Assembly: GCA_028095005.1 (NCBI GenBank)
Contig: CM051460.1
Coordinates: 152,329,461-152,393,460, forward strand
Reading direction: 5' to 3'
DNA from: Rhynchospora pubera
Taxonomy: Eukaryota; Streptophyta; Magnoliopsida; Poales; Cyperaceae
DNA: 64,000 nt
Positions 13,401-25,799 of the stretch are shown here, piece after piece (within the stretch, counting starts at the first letter, position 1; each line of letters starts with the position of its first letter). Position numbers and translations under genes: made by a program. The notes below the pieces were generated by a model that searched no databases, was not told the origin of the DNA, and saw only the letters and a program-made list of their open reading frames with translations.

Positions 13401-13504
13401 TAGTGGGGCAAGGTTTCATGATTCATTTTATCAAATCCTTACACGAGACCATTTTCTGATCATGTGCATATTATTCATCTAGTTACTTAATTGTCATTTT
13501 CTGT
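10446..13504. other. AT-rich intergenic sequence, no gene seen
   Basis: No gene is supported. A possible pol III B-box-like string (GGTTCGACCC) lies at about 12330 in a roughly 100-bp stretch that could be a decayed tRNA-derived SINE, but no A box or tail is convincing. A short piece near 12525-12585 resembles the internal part of the GTTTGGAT MITEs (it contains CACAAAGTTACACACTT). Confidence 0.45.
11321..11395. repeat. 51-bp partial tandem duplication
   Basis: TGTTTACAACATGACATT and the following TACCACA occur at 11321 and again at 11372, 51 bp apart, with unrelated sequence between. This looks like a local duplication. Confidence 0.75.
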
Positions 13505-13881
13505 TTGGATGTGTTGAGAAGAAGTAGGAAGAAGGAAGAAGGGAAGAAAAAAATTATAAACAATCCAAACTCTTCACAAAGTTACACATTTTCCAATACT
13601 TTTTCACATTTCTTCCCTTCTTTCCTTCTTCCCATACCTATCCAAACGGAGCTTATATGGCTCCGTTTGGATAGGTGTGGGAAGAAGGGAAGAAGTGGGA
13701 AGTGTGTAACTTTGTGGAGAGTTTGGATTATTTATAATTTTATAGGCTCTGTTTGGATAGGTGTGGGAAGAAGGGAAGAAGTGGAAAGTGTGTAACTTTG
13801 TGAAGAGTTTGGATTATTTATAATTTTTTTTCTTCCCTTCTTCCTTCTTCCTACTTCTTCTCAACGCATCCAAACGGAGGC
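13505..13881. mobile_element. Cluster of three GTTTGGAT-ended MITE copies
   Basis: Three related segments lie side by side: 13505-13652, 13660-13743 (partial) and 13745-13881. Each carries ends of the type CTCCGTTTGGAT or its complement ATCCAAACGGAG, and an internal block related to AAGTGTGTAACTTTGTG. Because the copies are in alternating orientation, the cluster could fold into a long hairpin. The superfamily is not certain; the ends resemble hAT/PIF-type MITEs and no clean target duplication is visible. Confidence 0.75.
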
Positions 13882-14673
13882 TATATGAGAATACGAGTAT
13901 AATATATAATCACTAAATTATCAATTTGCAAACGGCTTTACTCGTTGTATTTTAAGTTTTCAATTACTATTATTTTGATGTGATAAATATAAGAGACTTA
14001 ATATTTTTTAATTTTCAGATGTACTGATCTCTCTGGTTCGGGGGGGACTCTTCAGAATAGTGACAATGTCAACATTCACAATTAAATTTGCAAGATTTAA
14101 AGTTCGTGCAACGGATATAAAACGGGCAAAATTTAATATCGATGCTTTTTTTGTTTTTGTTTTTTTTTGTTTTTTTTGGGGGGGGGAGACAAAATTTGTC
14201 AATAATTTGGCCTAGTTCGTAAAGTTTGTAAAATTACCATGTAATCTATAAAATTTTTCGAAAATTTCTAGATCTATTTAATAGATGATTCAAAAGAGAA
14301 GTTGCCGAAAAGAAATAATTCGAAAATCTTGTCACAACCATTTTCACATCAGAAATTTAAATATGAATACACAAATAAAATATTTAATATATTTTCAAGA
14401 AAGAGCATTATAAAGTACAAACAAAAATGAAGAGTAACTCAACCATCCCGACATTAATTGTTGTTTTCGTTAATATGCTAAAATACATCGTATTTTATAT
14501 ATTTTGAAACGGGGGAAAAGATAAGAGAAGGGGAACCATGTCACGTGGCTACTCGATGGTTTGAACTTTGGATCAGTGTCCCACAGGCCACAGAGGAAAA
14601 TCCTCTTCGTGAACCCAAAAAAAAAAAAAAGTTTGGATCCATGACTTATTCGCTCTGCTCCACAAGTACCAAA

Positions 14674-14862
14674 GACTCCGTTTGGATGCGTTGAGAATAA
14701 AGTAGGAAGAAGAAAGAAGGGAAGAAATTTATTGAGAAGGGGTAAATTTATTGGGAAGTGTGTAATTTTTGTGAAGAGTTTGGATGGTTAGAAATAAATT
14801 TATTGGTAAAAAGTGATTATTCATTATTCCTTATTCCGGGAAGAAGTCATCCAAACGGAGCC
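14674..14862. mobile_element. GTTTGGAT-ended MITE, single copy
   Basis: The left end is GACTCCGTTTGGATG and the right end, reversed, is GGCTCCGTTTGGATG. The interior shares the GGGAAGTGTGTAA block with the cluster at 13.5 kb. It is flanked by A-rich sequence (AAA on both sides), so the target duplication is not informative. Confidence 0.75.
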
Positions 14863-17307
14863 AAAATGAAATATAGTCCCACGCGAGATTGTGCAGCGCA
14901 CAGATCACAGCCGTATGATTTAATTTTAATGGCAAAGGAAGCTCCGTACATGTAACCAGATTGATAGATCCGAACAGTCAGATCATATCGGATGGTTCGT
15001 AGGCTACGCCTGAACGGTCCCGCGCGGGAGTAGATAAGGATTCCACAAGTACAGTCTTTGTTTTTTTGGGTTTTTTTTTTGTTGAGTAAAAGCAGTCAGA
15101 GATAGGTTTCCATTAATTGAAGCAAGTAGAGTTTTTTTTTATAGAAATTCAATCTCCTGCTTTCCGGTATTTTATGGTTTAAGGACTGGCATTTTAAGTG
15201 CTTGTGGTTATGGATGTGAATATAAAATTAATTATATTTTGATAAATATTTAAGATAAATCCTGTAGTGAATTAATTTTTTATATGGATTCGTTTAAAAA
15301 ATATGAACAACTTTCAATCTTTCATCAATCATGCTTAAATCAAACTGGAAAAAAATTGAGCCATGGTAAAATATCCTAGTCCAACACTTAATTGTTAAAT
15401 AAATTGAATTGCAACAAGACTGGATAGTTGATAGTTACAGTAAACTGTAAAAAACACCATCGAGAACTGCAATCGTTGTTTGGTGTTGCATCAAGAACTG
15501 TTAATTAACTTTGAAATGTTGTAAACTAAATCATAATAATGAATTTTTAATAATTGTTTAGATTGCCAATTGTTGATAATATCGGATGTTTCTTCCCATA
15601 ATAATTATGGTAACTAAGTTTGCAAGAAAATAAAAAATATTTACCATGAAAATTGTATCATGCATATTTTTAGCGATTTCATATTTATGTATATCACAAC
15701 TATAATTTATACTTTTATCAAAAGGTAGGGGCTTGACCTCTGTTTTTATTCAAAAATTTATACTATTATAAAATATCGCAGTGAAAATATATAAATTAAA
15801 TCTTTTTCCTTCGAACCGAACGTCCCATCCTATTACTATATGGTTCCAACAATTAATCCGACTTAAATTTGTCTCTGTTTCAAGTACGGGGAGTATATTC
15901 CTTTTAAAAACTATTGTTCCCTTTTTACAAAACTGATTGCTACTTTTCTTATCCTGCTTAATTAACACGTGTTGGGGGGTTTGCATTATGAGGGTCCATT
16001 ACCATCACTTTTCAATAGTGATGCATGTGTTAGTGCTCCATGTAGATAGTAGATATATGATGCAATGTTTCGATCTACTTACCATAACAAATATAATCAT
16101 GATAGCCGAGACTTACCTAACTTGAGCAAAATAATAGTATTGTTTGGATATCAATTTGTCTGTTTAGCAGTGAATTGACAACAATGGCAGACAGACAGAT
16201 AGTTGCTATTTTCAGCATATATTTTGTCGATGACTACAACAAACTTTTCAATTTGCTTTCAAACCCAACAAAAATTGTATTTTCTACCTGAAAACACATG
16301 CATAAAATAAATGGTTCCTCATCAGTCATCAGTTTTATAAATTAATTGCACGTACGGGCATGTAAACTCCTGCCTTGATGATATTTTAGATTATTGATAA
16401 CTTTTGTAGATTTTAATTAGTTCGGGTTATATTAAGGACTAGTAAAATTTCATAAATGATCTAACAATTACTATCAAAATTAAATCGCAGACGGAGCTAG
16501 TCAAGCTTCATGGTTTAATACATTCCGAATTAGCTTCATGACTTTAATTCAAACATAAGGGTCAAAAATTATGATTTTATGACACGCTATTATTGAATTG
16601 TTTTGTAAGCACGTCTTTCAATTCGACTTGAACAGGTTTAATTACAAACGTGCATTCTTTAAAAGGAACCAAACAAACAAAGGTCTCCACATTTGATGAT
16701 TTATTTTACTGGTTCAATTAGCCAATCCAGTCTTAGATCTTCATATTAATTGGAGGGTTCATAACTTTCTATATTGAGAATATTAAAAAATTTCAAAAAA
16801 AATAGTAAACAATTTGAAAAAAAAATAAAATTTGTCTTCCATAGAGATTTTATTGTGGAGAACAATTTGAACAGTTCTGATCGATCATTCTAATCTCAGA
16901 AGCTAAAATTTTATCGTATTGGACGAACGTACCTGTCCAACATGTTGGACAATAACTACTCTCCATTGTTTTCTGGAACAAAGGAATACAAATACATACA
17001 CAGCTAATGGGCATTTTCGCTTAAAAAAAAAAGAAAAAAAAGAATGCAATTACTCTTCACCACAGTGTACGAAGTATACGTACATCATCACATCACACAA
17101 TGCACGAAAACAAAAAAATTAAGGCAAATTCTGCCATGCGGACAGTTTTATATGTCGGGCTTCAAATTTTATACGTTAAATTTTGCGGACAGTTTTCATG
17201 AAGGGCAAAATCGTCCATTTACTTGAACCGTCTCCACATTTTAATGGTTGTGATTAAATTAATTGAAAAGATCGGGCCTTAAATGGTGCGCACGGTAGAA
17301 TCTCCCA
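14863..17307. other. AT-rich intergenic sequence, no gene seen
   Basis: No gene is supported. Segment 16780-16890 is a half copy of the foldback family found at 36-40 kb (AAAATTTG, then a near-match of TCCATAGAGATTT, then AACAGTTCTGATCGATCATT). A short GC-richer piece at 14870-15030 with GATCNGACGGTT-like motifs resembles pieces at 45.85-46.05 kb and 58.5 kb and is probably repeat-derived. Confidence 0.45.
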
Positions 17308-17316
17308 AAAATTAAA

Positions 17317-18391
17317 GGATTAATTGGTTTTATGCCACTGTTAAAATTAGTTAATTAGAGATATGTCATTGTTAGATTGAAAATTAGATTTATGCCATCA
17401 TCAAATTATGTAAATTAGAAATATACCATTATCTCATTCCAAAAAAGATTTAATTCTAAAAATACCATCATTAATGCTCTCAATATTTTCTAAAAATCTC
17501 AAATTGCCCTTAGCTTGTTGATTAGAGATATTCCGTCTTCCAAACTTTGTATGCTTGCTACCTCTATGTCGGCCATAAATCATGGACAAGTTAGAACTCC
17601 ATTTTGACGGTTTCATGACTTGCCCCAAAATTGGATCCTTAGCGTCTTTCTCTGCTGTCCATTATCCTCTTTACTTTCATTCTATAGGCTCATTTCGCGA
17701 AATAAAATTTAGGTATATGGTGGCTCAGTGTTCCGTCTGGTAAAAGCGGATTCCTCTCTCTTTAAAAACTTTTAGGTCTTGAAGTATTAATTGCCATCAC
17801 TGGTTACCATCACCCAATTTTCAACTAATATTTTTTTTTTATGTTGTGAAATAAAAAATGAATCTGTGACTTTTGTATTTCATGAACTTGTCCATGTGAC
17901 AAAGGGACTCGGTATTTCATGAACCGTCACGTTGGATCTGTGACTTTCTCAAGCTTATAACAAACACAGTAATTATTATATTTGTTTTATGTTTTTATTG
18001 GTCTTATAACAAAAGACGACCCTAGTTCCTTCTCAAAGGTTATAATTTAATCAGTAATGACGTTTAAGTCTTAAAGTATAGTGTAATTTGAGAATATTTT
18101 CAGTTTTAAAGTATTGTAGTGGCAGAAAACTAATTTTGTCATTTAGTAATGACATTTTTCTAATTTTTAATTTTTGTAGTGGCATAAAATTAATTTGTCA
18201 TTTAGTGATGGTATTTTTTTAATTTCTAATTTTTGTAGTGGCATATTTAAAAGGGTAAAATTGGAAAATCAATTTTTCGGTGGCAAAAATCTGATTTTTA
18301 CTTTTTCATAGTGGCATAAAACTAATTTGTCATTTAGTGATGACATTTTACTAATTTTAACTTTTCGCGGTGACATAAACCTAATTAACCC
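17317..18391. mobile_element. Non-autonomous Mutator-like element with internally repeated ends
   Basis: Bounded by an exact 9-bp duplication AAAATTAAA (17308-17316 and 18392-18400). The left end reads GGATTAATTGGTTTTATG and the right end, reversed, reads GGGTTAATTAGGTTTATG. The terminal motif (GTGGCATAAAACTAATT followed by TGTCATTTAGTGATG) is repeated inside the right half at about 18116, 18176, 18235 and 18309 (spacings 60, 59, 74). No transposase was found. The AT-rich target makes chance identity of the 9-mer somewhat more likely than usual. Confidence 0.75.
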
Positions 18392-18911
18392 AAAATTAAA
18401 TGTACAGTCCTATGGGGGATTTAAAAAGAAAAAAATCATATGTACAGAAAAGGGAATCTTTTACCAGATTAGGCCGCAGCCCAAGGTGATTAGGTGAATT
18501 ATAATTGGTTATGAGGTAAGCAAGACATCAGCACTCAGTCAAATGGTCAATTGCTGGAATCAAATCTCAAATCACCTCCATTAGTTATCAACTCTAGATC
18601 CTCTTCCTTTGGCACACTTAACACAAACTCTAGCTAGTTTTATATCCAATCTACTGGACAATTTGGATTCAGATATTTAATGGAGATGATGATGGACAGT
18701 GATCTGAATCCAAGAATCTTGGGGGAAGGAGATATGTGTATATATGATTCTGAGAAATTGAGCATCAATCACCAAACACAATCTTTGGCCAACGGTTGAT
18801 TGACAAGTTGCAGAGTTTATATTCAGATTCCGCATTATGACCAGAGATCGAGAGCAGAGCCTCTGAAGTTAGCAGATTAGATTCGACTACAACAAAACTG
18901 TATTTTTTTTT

Positions 18912-20042
18912 GAAAAAATTGGATATAATCCCTGTAATCTTCTCTATCCGGATATAACCCCTGTAATCTCTAAAATCGAATATAACCCCCTCCAATCATG
19001 CTTATTAGGGATATAACCCCTTCTTGTCAATTTCAGCAATTTTTTAATTAAAGAAAATTAGTTGTGACGAAACTGCCCTCCTTCAAAAACAAAGACCTTT
19101 CATCTTCCTAATTTTACACGACACCAAATCTCTACTATATCAACTCCAATCTCCGCCCCCTCCCTCTCTCTTTCTTTTTCTTGCCGATAATAATTTGTTG
19201 GTAGATCAAATTCAACTAATGAATCCAGGCCAATCTCAACGTCTGAATTAAAAAAAAGGATCATCATTATGGATATGCCACCATGCCTGTTGTTTTCTTT
19301 TACTAGTAAACAAGGAAGAGAGATAACAGTTGTATGAAAAATTTTCATGTTTGACCGTGTATACCATATGCCTACTTGACCTTTGAATACCTTAATCAAA
19401 CACACGACACCTCTGAATACCGTAATCAAAACTCACACGACACCTTTGAATACCATATCCAATGCAACCACCAGTAATTGAGTTGCGCACTGGTAACCAC
19501 GAATACATACCAGTAAAATAAAAAACCTTATAACGTAGAAGTAAATCTTGAGTTTATCATTACTTGAATCTTCATGAATTTTTCCTTTTCCATTTTTTCT
19601 CGCCTTTAATTTCTGACAAGGTTCTTCCCTAGTAAAAGAAGTATCGTCTTGAAAATTTTCTTGTTGAATAATCAATGACGAGAAAGGATCCCCATTTGAT
19701 TCTCACGTCTCCATTCTTATCGCAGAGAGAGACGAGCGATTGACAAAAATATGGTATAGCCAATTTTAAACACAAGGAAGTTGAAACGGTTTTAGGAAAG
19801 ACTGTACAATTTTGGTAATGTATCTATCAAATAGGAAGTTGAAACGATCTATGAAAAAAGAAGGGTAGTTTGGTCATATTTTTTATGCTGCCCAATTTTT
19901 TTAATTAAAAAATAGCTGAAACTAACAAGAAGGGGTTATATCCCTAATAAGCATGATTGGAAGGGGTTATATCCGGTTTTTGAGATTACAGGGGGTTATA
20001 TCCGGATAGAGAAGATTACAGGGGGTTATATCCAATTTTTCC
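18912..20042. mobile_element. Long-TIR element, probably Mutator-like
   Basis: Inverted repeats of roughly 140 bp lie at 18912-19050 and 19900-20042. Each contains three or four spaced GGATATAACCCC-type motifs (read GGGGTTATATCC at the right end). Flanks are T9 on the left and T8 on the right, compatible with a poly-T target duplication but not diagnostic. The interior contains about three imperfect copies of CCTTTGAATACC followed by CACACGACA at 19380-19465. The interior minus-strand ORFs (19100-19675) show no domain that I recognise. Confidence 0.75.
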
Positions 20043-22600
20043 TTTTTTTTATTATATATAGTAATTTGTGACAGATGATTATTTATTGACCTGGTTTTTA
20101 ATTTTCTCTTAATCCATACTTTAACTTCAAGGGCTAAACTTTTAGAAAATCTAAACATTTTTAGATCGTCAAAATTGTTAGATTAAACACGTCATGACCT
20201 TTTATTATTTATTCATAATTACTTGAAAGTTCCAATTTTTTTTTTTTTGGCTCTTGTTGTCTTATTAATCTTCATAAATTTAACTCCCTACTTTCACCTG
20301 TTTATTATGGTCACCTTTACAACTCACATCAATGAAGAACACTCTACGTACATATATAGACAGTATCCTAACCGTTTGTTATCAATTTCAAAATTGCTTA
20401 ACTCTACAACAATATTCGACCCTAAAATTTTATCCCATGAAATCTAACCTTTCGATAGCTCATATGTCCATTTCACGTCTTGAAATACCCTCTGTGAACT
20501 CCTTTGATAAATACGATTACTTTGTGACATATGATAAAAGTTATTTTGATTATTAATAACTGTTTAATTTTCGTTGGCTTTTTTTTTCTAATATTATGAC
20601 CAAAATTCACAAAAATTGTCAACTATGACCCTTTAGATCCTCATTACCTTATTTATAAAGAAATTACAAATATACAAAAAACTGACGCACAAAAATACTA
20701 TGATTTATACTTAAAAATGTTTTTTTTTGGGTCTATTCTTGTGTTCAAACATGAAATGTACATATTATGACAAAATGGGATTCAAGCCTCGTAACTTATT
20801 TCAAATTTAAATGTTCATAAATAACCTCCAACTGTATTTCAAACTTAAGACATTGCATTTAAGATGCATTGTTTTTTGTCGTTAGATCAAAAAATATTTC
20901 TCGAAATGTACACCAAGTTGTTAACTAGTTTTTAAATTTTTTAAAAGATATTATTATCGTAGTGTCCATAACTAATTAGATTGAGATTTGTTTCTAATTA
21001 GTGAGATTTCAATACGAAAATCAAATTAAATGGTTCAAATCGATCTTTGAACTTTCTATATTAAGATCCTATCGGGTTTGATAGATCCCTCCATCAAAAC
21101 GATTTGATGGATGCATTTCTCAATTTTTACATATAAAATAAATAATTATTAAGCAATCACTCCTACGATAATTTATGGCAGCGTACAATATTGAATTATT
21201 GAACATCAACGTGCAAGCACATGAATTCTACAATGGTCTATAGTAAGATGGGAATGATGTTTCGGTTTTCTATTGGATAGAAGGAAATATAGTGTTTCTT
21301 TTTCAACCCGAAATATCCAGATCAGATCGGACCATCAGCAACCGTTCCAACTAATTTATTCTCCCTGATTTGAAAATGGCAAGATAAAGTGAAATATTGA
21401 CCATCCCTTTTGGGCTCAAGTTCTTCTATCTTACATCAGCCATGAATAATTCAAGAGCAGTCTAGCAAGATACGCTGCAACAAAACTACAAGGAAATAAG
21501 AAAGTAAGAATGAAGGACCCCAATGCATCTCTACTGCTCCTGACATGTTACAAGAAACAAAATCACTGTCCTGTCACCTGTGTGCATGAAATCATGTTGC
21601 AAGTTTCAATCATCTATGGCGTTCACAAACCACCATATAGTGTGGTGAGTTGTTTCAATCTGTAGGCATGATAATAAAAGGACAGTTTAGATTTTGAACA
21701 ATTTGGATTGGTTTCTCACATAAGACCGATATGATGTCTTTTATGCATGGCATTTTTTTAGAATGCATGTGTGATAACATTGTGACAAGAAAGGTGAGAT
21801 TGGTACCTTAGAAGTGTATTATTGGGGATTGGATTAGATTGGATGACATAACATAATAATAGGCAACTCACATGCTCTTCCCATTTATCTTTTGTCACAT
21901 GCCACATCCAATAGTGGCTAAAAAACATCCCACGAGTCTAAGCCATGTTACCATGCCAGTATGGCATTATGAGTTTATGACGCATTAAGGTTTCCTCATA
22001 TGTATATACTGTACTTGCACTACTAACCGGATGTAAGCCAAGGTACAAGATACAGGATTTGTTCTGTTTTCCTTTCATTTATTTGATGTTGACTCCTTTT
22101 TGGAACACTTCCCGTGGAGGTTGGATCTCTATGATTTTGTTAGTAATAGTATCTAGTAACTTTATGATGGCAACAGAAATGCTATTCATATCATGCTTGA
22201 AAACAAATTCAAACATTGTGTTTTATGGGTTATGGTCCTTATGGAGATGTTGTTTTAATAAAATAAAATGTTGAACATTGATTTAGGGCCTTTTACCTTG
22301 GTGACTTCTTACAAGATTGAAAGATCAATGCTGGCGGCCTATTTTTAAATATTAATCTAACTTCAGACCCAAAACTTAAAATAACATTTTCAGGCCTATA
22401 TCCAGGTCTCTCTTGTCATTTCTCCAGAAAAACACAGCCACGGCCCATGGTGCTTCCATTGAATTGAAGCACTCAGAATTTCCGATTAAATCGGGGGCCA
22501 GTATATATGTCCGCTAATACAAATCCCCAATATGTACGTAGTCAGAACGAATAAGATAATTAGCGATAAAGGAAAAAAAATTATATAAATAAGCTAATAC
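20043..22600. other. Intergenic sequence, no gene seen
   Basis: No ORF with domain or splice structure. Segment 21030-21130 contains fragments of repeat-type motifs (GATCNTATCGGGTTTGAT). Segment 21350-22300 is less AT-biased, but I see no gene in it. Confidence 0.45.
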
Positions 22601-23041
22601 TGAGAGCAATCGACCCTCGATAAAAACAAAAAATGACAAAGGATTCGCACTTTCGCTTGTGTAATAGCTTCAAGTTGCACCTGTCCTAAAAACAACAAAG
22701 CAACCTGTACTAAGAAACTTAGGCGACCATAGAAAGGGAAATGAATGATGTAGCGCATTGAACTATAAAAAATTTAAAATATGGAAAGAAAAGACGAAGA
22801 AGAAAGATATCACGCAACAAGGCATACACAACTACAATTCTCAAGTTATACGCAACAAGAAGTCATAAACACAACGGTTCCTAAAATTCACAGGCATAAC
22901 AAACTGGTAACATAAGTTAAAAGATCCGATAACACACAACATCTATCTAAACTGCCAACAACAAGAACACAACAGATGTTTTCTGCCAGCTAAAATTAGA
23001 CACATAACACAAGTATCAGCGCACAACAAATCACATCAAAT

Positions 23042-25578
23042 CTACTCTTTGGACGACTTGTTAATGAGCGACTTGTGAATATGGGGAATAACACCACCAC
23101 CAGCAATGGTGCCCTTGATGAGGGTATCTAGCTCTTCATCACCACGAATGGCGAGCTGGAGGTGGCGAGGTGTGATACGCTTCACCTTCAGATCCTTGCT
23201 AGCATTTCCAGCAAGCTCCAGCACCTCAGCAGTTAGGTACTCCAGGATAGCTGCCGAGTAGACAGCTGCTGTGGCCCCCACACGCCCATTGGCCTGGATA
23301 CGGGATTTCAACTGTCTGTGGATACGGCCAACTGGGAACTGCATTGGGAAGAGAGATTGTTAAAAATTATGGTTAAATTTGGGTTGACAAGCAAGCCCGT
23401 AAGAAAGTTATTTTTCAATCTTAAATCTCTAATCACATTAGAAACTATCATAACAAGTAGAGGTATTGCTGGAGCTACAGCATACAGAATTACAGATGTT
23501 AATAATTTACAATAAAATCAAGGAAAACTTTTGAGTTCCAACATAAATATCCTATGTTAACAACGACTACAATGTGACAATGCCAATGATTCAGAACTGC
23601 ATTCTTATTTCTGTATATTCAATGACAAATTAGTAGACATACTGGTAGCGTCCAACCGGTCAAAATATATTGTACCACAAAGTATTATTATGCCCCATTA
23701 AAAAAAGTATTATGAGCCGATCTCATCATATTAGAACTGCACATATTCTTTTGCTGGCCTATTGAACAAAATAACAACCTTTTGAACAAAAGAATAGCTT
23801 TGTCTCTGTGAACTAATGGTGTCAGAAAATTTTCTCTAGACAGATCCGGTTATCTTATCTTTCCGTTTTTTTTTTCCTTTTGGAGAGGGTTCAATTAGGA
23901 CAGAGGCAGCAGATATATGGAAAAATAATCATATAATTGACTGACAAAATTAAGATCATTCACTGATTTTTAAACTAGTAACAAAACTGAAAGTACAAAG
24001 CAAACAAGCATGTATAAATGATAATCTACAAATTTTGACTGAAAGATTTTCAAATTAGTTTATAAGTGCAAGGAACATGAGAGTTATTCAACCAAAAGGA
24101 AAGACAATAGAAAGTTCAATTAGTTTTTACAGGAAATTACCCTTGACCTAATCATAAAATGATTCGGCTGAACTGTTCTGTTGAGCTCTTCAAAAAAAAT
24201 TTCTCGCTTATCAGAAAAGAGAGTTACTAAAATCTAACAACATATATAGCAAATCCAACAGAGGAAGCCTTTTTCAACTGTAAAATCATTTCACAATTTT
24301 ATCTTTGAACTAAATAAAATTACGAATCATTGATCACACCCTAAAACCATCAGCCTTTTTACCCTTTTATTGTAAAACATTTCTAAGGAACCACAACCAA
24401 CAGTAAGATGAAAGATCCTATAACACATCAAATCATAAATCAGCTATGCTCTTGTTTAAAACATGCAGAAGTTGTAAATTTAAACATCCAATTTCATTAC
24501 AGTAAATCAAACTGCTTATAATGTGATGGAATAAACAGATATCTACAACAGAGAATATGTAGGGTCTTCAAAATTTCCTATTGATGCACAAATTTTGGCA
24601 GTTCAAGAGGGAGATTTGTCATTTAAGAGAGGGGTAACAGGTTTCTTGGTAAGGTAGCCTCTTTTTATTTACTTCTCATGGGAGTAGGCAGATGGACTGC
24701 AGCTTCTAAAGGTTCTTGAGAAAGGATTGTGACCAATTTTTAATAGGGGCATGTTATTAACTGCACAAGGTGGGTCGTTAACATCAAATATAATGTGCAT
24801 GTGAAATCTAATTGAAAATGAAAGAGTTATTTGATCTGTGAATTTTTATTTTCAGGAAAGAATGAATCATAAAGTTAACCAATAAAATATTGTCACGTGC
24901 AAATACATTGTTCTTAAGAGTGCATAGGGATGCAGTCTATCCTTCTTATATCTCCCTACTCAATGTTGTAGATATGATAAGTTCATACAATGTTGTTCCT
25001 AAAACTAGGCCGACTTTTAGCTGAGTGAGACAATTCAACTCTAGTACTCATCCGGATGCCATTGTGAGCATGTCAAGGCTCCAAACAATTTACCATAGGA
25101 GTAAAAAATCATACCGATAAATTTGAGACAAAAGAATTCACAGTTTCTCATAGTCTTATATATAGATTCTTAATATCGATATCAAAAGACTCTAAAACAA
25201 TTCCTAAAATTTATGCCATGCAGAGAAACAAACTAAAGGTAATCAAAACTATATTCAATTTTCACACACCAATAATTCTATAGCCATATTAACCCCAAAT
25301 TTGAAGCATATAAGAGCAGATCTGAAGTATTATGTCCAAGAAGAAGTATAATTAACGGACCAAGAAGCACTACAAACCCCAAATTCAAGTATAATTTTAT
25401 GGGTTTTCGTCAGAATAAACCTAAGGTGGAAAACAAAAGAGAGAAATCAAAAGGAGAATTAGGGTTTTACCTGGAGACCAGCGCGCGAAGATCGGGAGAC
25501 GGGTTTCTTCTTGTCTTTGTCCTTGTTCGCGGCAGTAGTTTTCGCTGCGAGCAATCCTTTACCTCCCTTTCCCGCCAT
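23042..25578 (-). CDS. H2A.Z: Histone variant H2A.Z, two coding exons
   Basis: Exon 1 is 25578 down to 25471 (36 codons, starting MAGKGGKGLLAAKTT). Exon 2 is 23338 down to 23042 (98 codons plus stop), giving 134 residues, the usual plant H2A.Z length. The donor is CAG/GTAAAA and the acceptor is ATGCAG/TTC, phase 0, between AGLQ and FPVGR. The protein shows the H2A fold (AGLQFPVGRIHRQLK, AAVYSAAILEYL), the H2A.Z-type acidic patch DEELDTLIKG and the C-terminal docking segment IAGGGVIPHIHKSL. It lacks the SQ(E/D) tail of H2A.X. It replaces H2A in nucleosomes deposited by the SWR1 complex, mainly near transcription starts, where in plants it affects temperature and stress responses. The 2.1-kb intron has no feature I can name. 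A further 5'-UTR intron is possible (donor-like GAG/GTACCT near 25712). Confidence 0.97.
25459..25466 (-). promoter_or_regulatory. telo-box at start of H2A.Z intron 1
   Basis: On the minus strand AAACCCTA follows directly after the intron 1 donor. Telo-boxes are frequent in the 5' regions of plant histone and translation genes. Function here is inferred from motif and position only. Confidence 0.45.
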
Positions 25579-25683
25579 GTCGCTCTCTTAATTTAAACTT
25601 CAAATCAGAAAAATCAAAGAAACAAATCAGAAAGGGGAACCCACAACGACAAATTCCTAACCCTAGCAAAGCAATAAGGATTA

Positions 25684-25710
25684 GAGAGAGAGAGAGAGAG
25701 ATAGAGAGAG
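25684..25710. repeat. GA microsatellite in H2A.Z 5' leader region
   Basis: A run of GA dinucleotides (CT on the coding strand) lies just upstream of the H2A.Z start. CT-rich leaders are common in plant 5' UTRs. Confidence 0.8.
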
Positions 25711-25775
25711 GTACCTCGCGGGGTTTCCTTGGTGTTGGTTGAGGGACACGAAAGGATTGAGACCAAAAGAAAAGT

Positions 25776-25791
25776 ATCGCGAATTCGCGAT
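25776..25791. promoter_or_regulatory. 16-bp perfect palindrome upstream of H2A.Z
   Basis: ATCGCGAATTCGCGAT is a perfect palindrome about 200 bp upstream of the H2A.Z start codon. It contains CGCGAA on both strands, reminiscent of E2F-type (TTCGCG) and CGCG-palindrome elements in plant cell-cycle and housekeeping promoters. Assignment to a specific factor is inference. Confidence 0.45.
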
Positions 25792-25799
25792 GTTAAGGG

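Noticed and set aside
19100..19675. Two minus-strand ORFs inside the long-TIR element, considered as transposase
   Set aside because: No transposase motif, and partly made of the local CCTTTGAATACC repeats.
20223..20556. Hydrophobic ORFs near 20.2-20.5 kb
   Set aside because: AT-rich sequence gives hydrophobic translation by chance; no gene structure.
22059..22274. 71-codon ORF that looked like a gene end
   Set aside because: No family recognised and no upstream exon visible.
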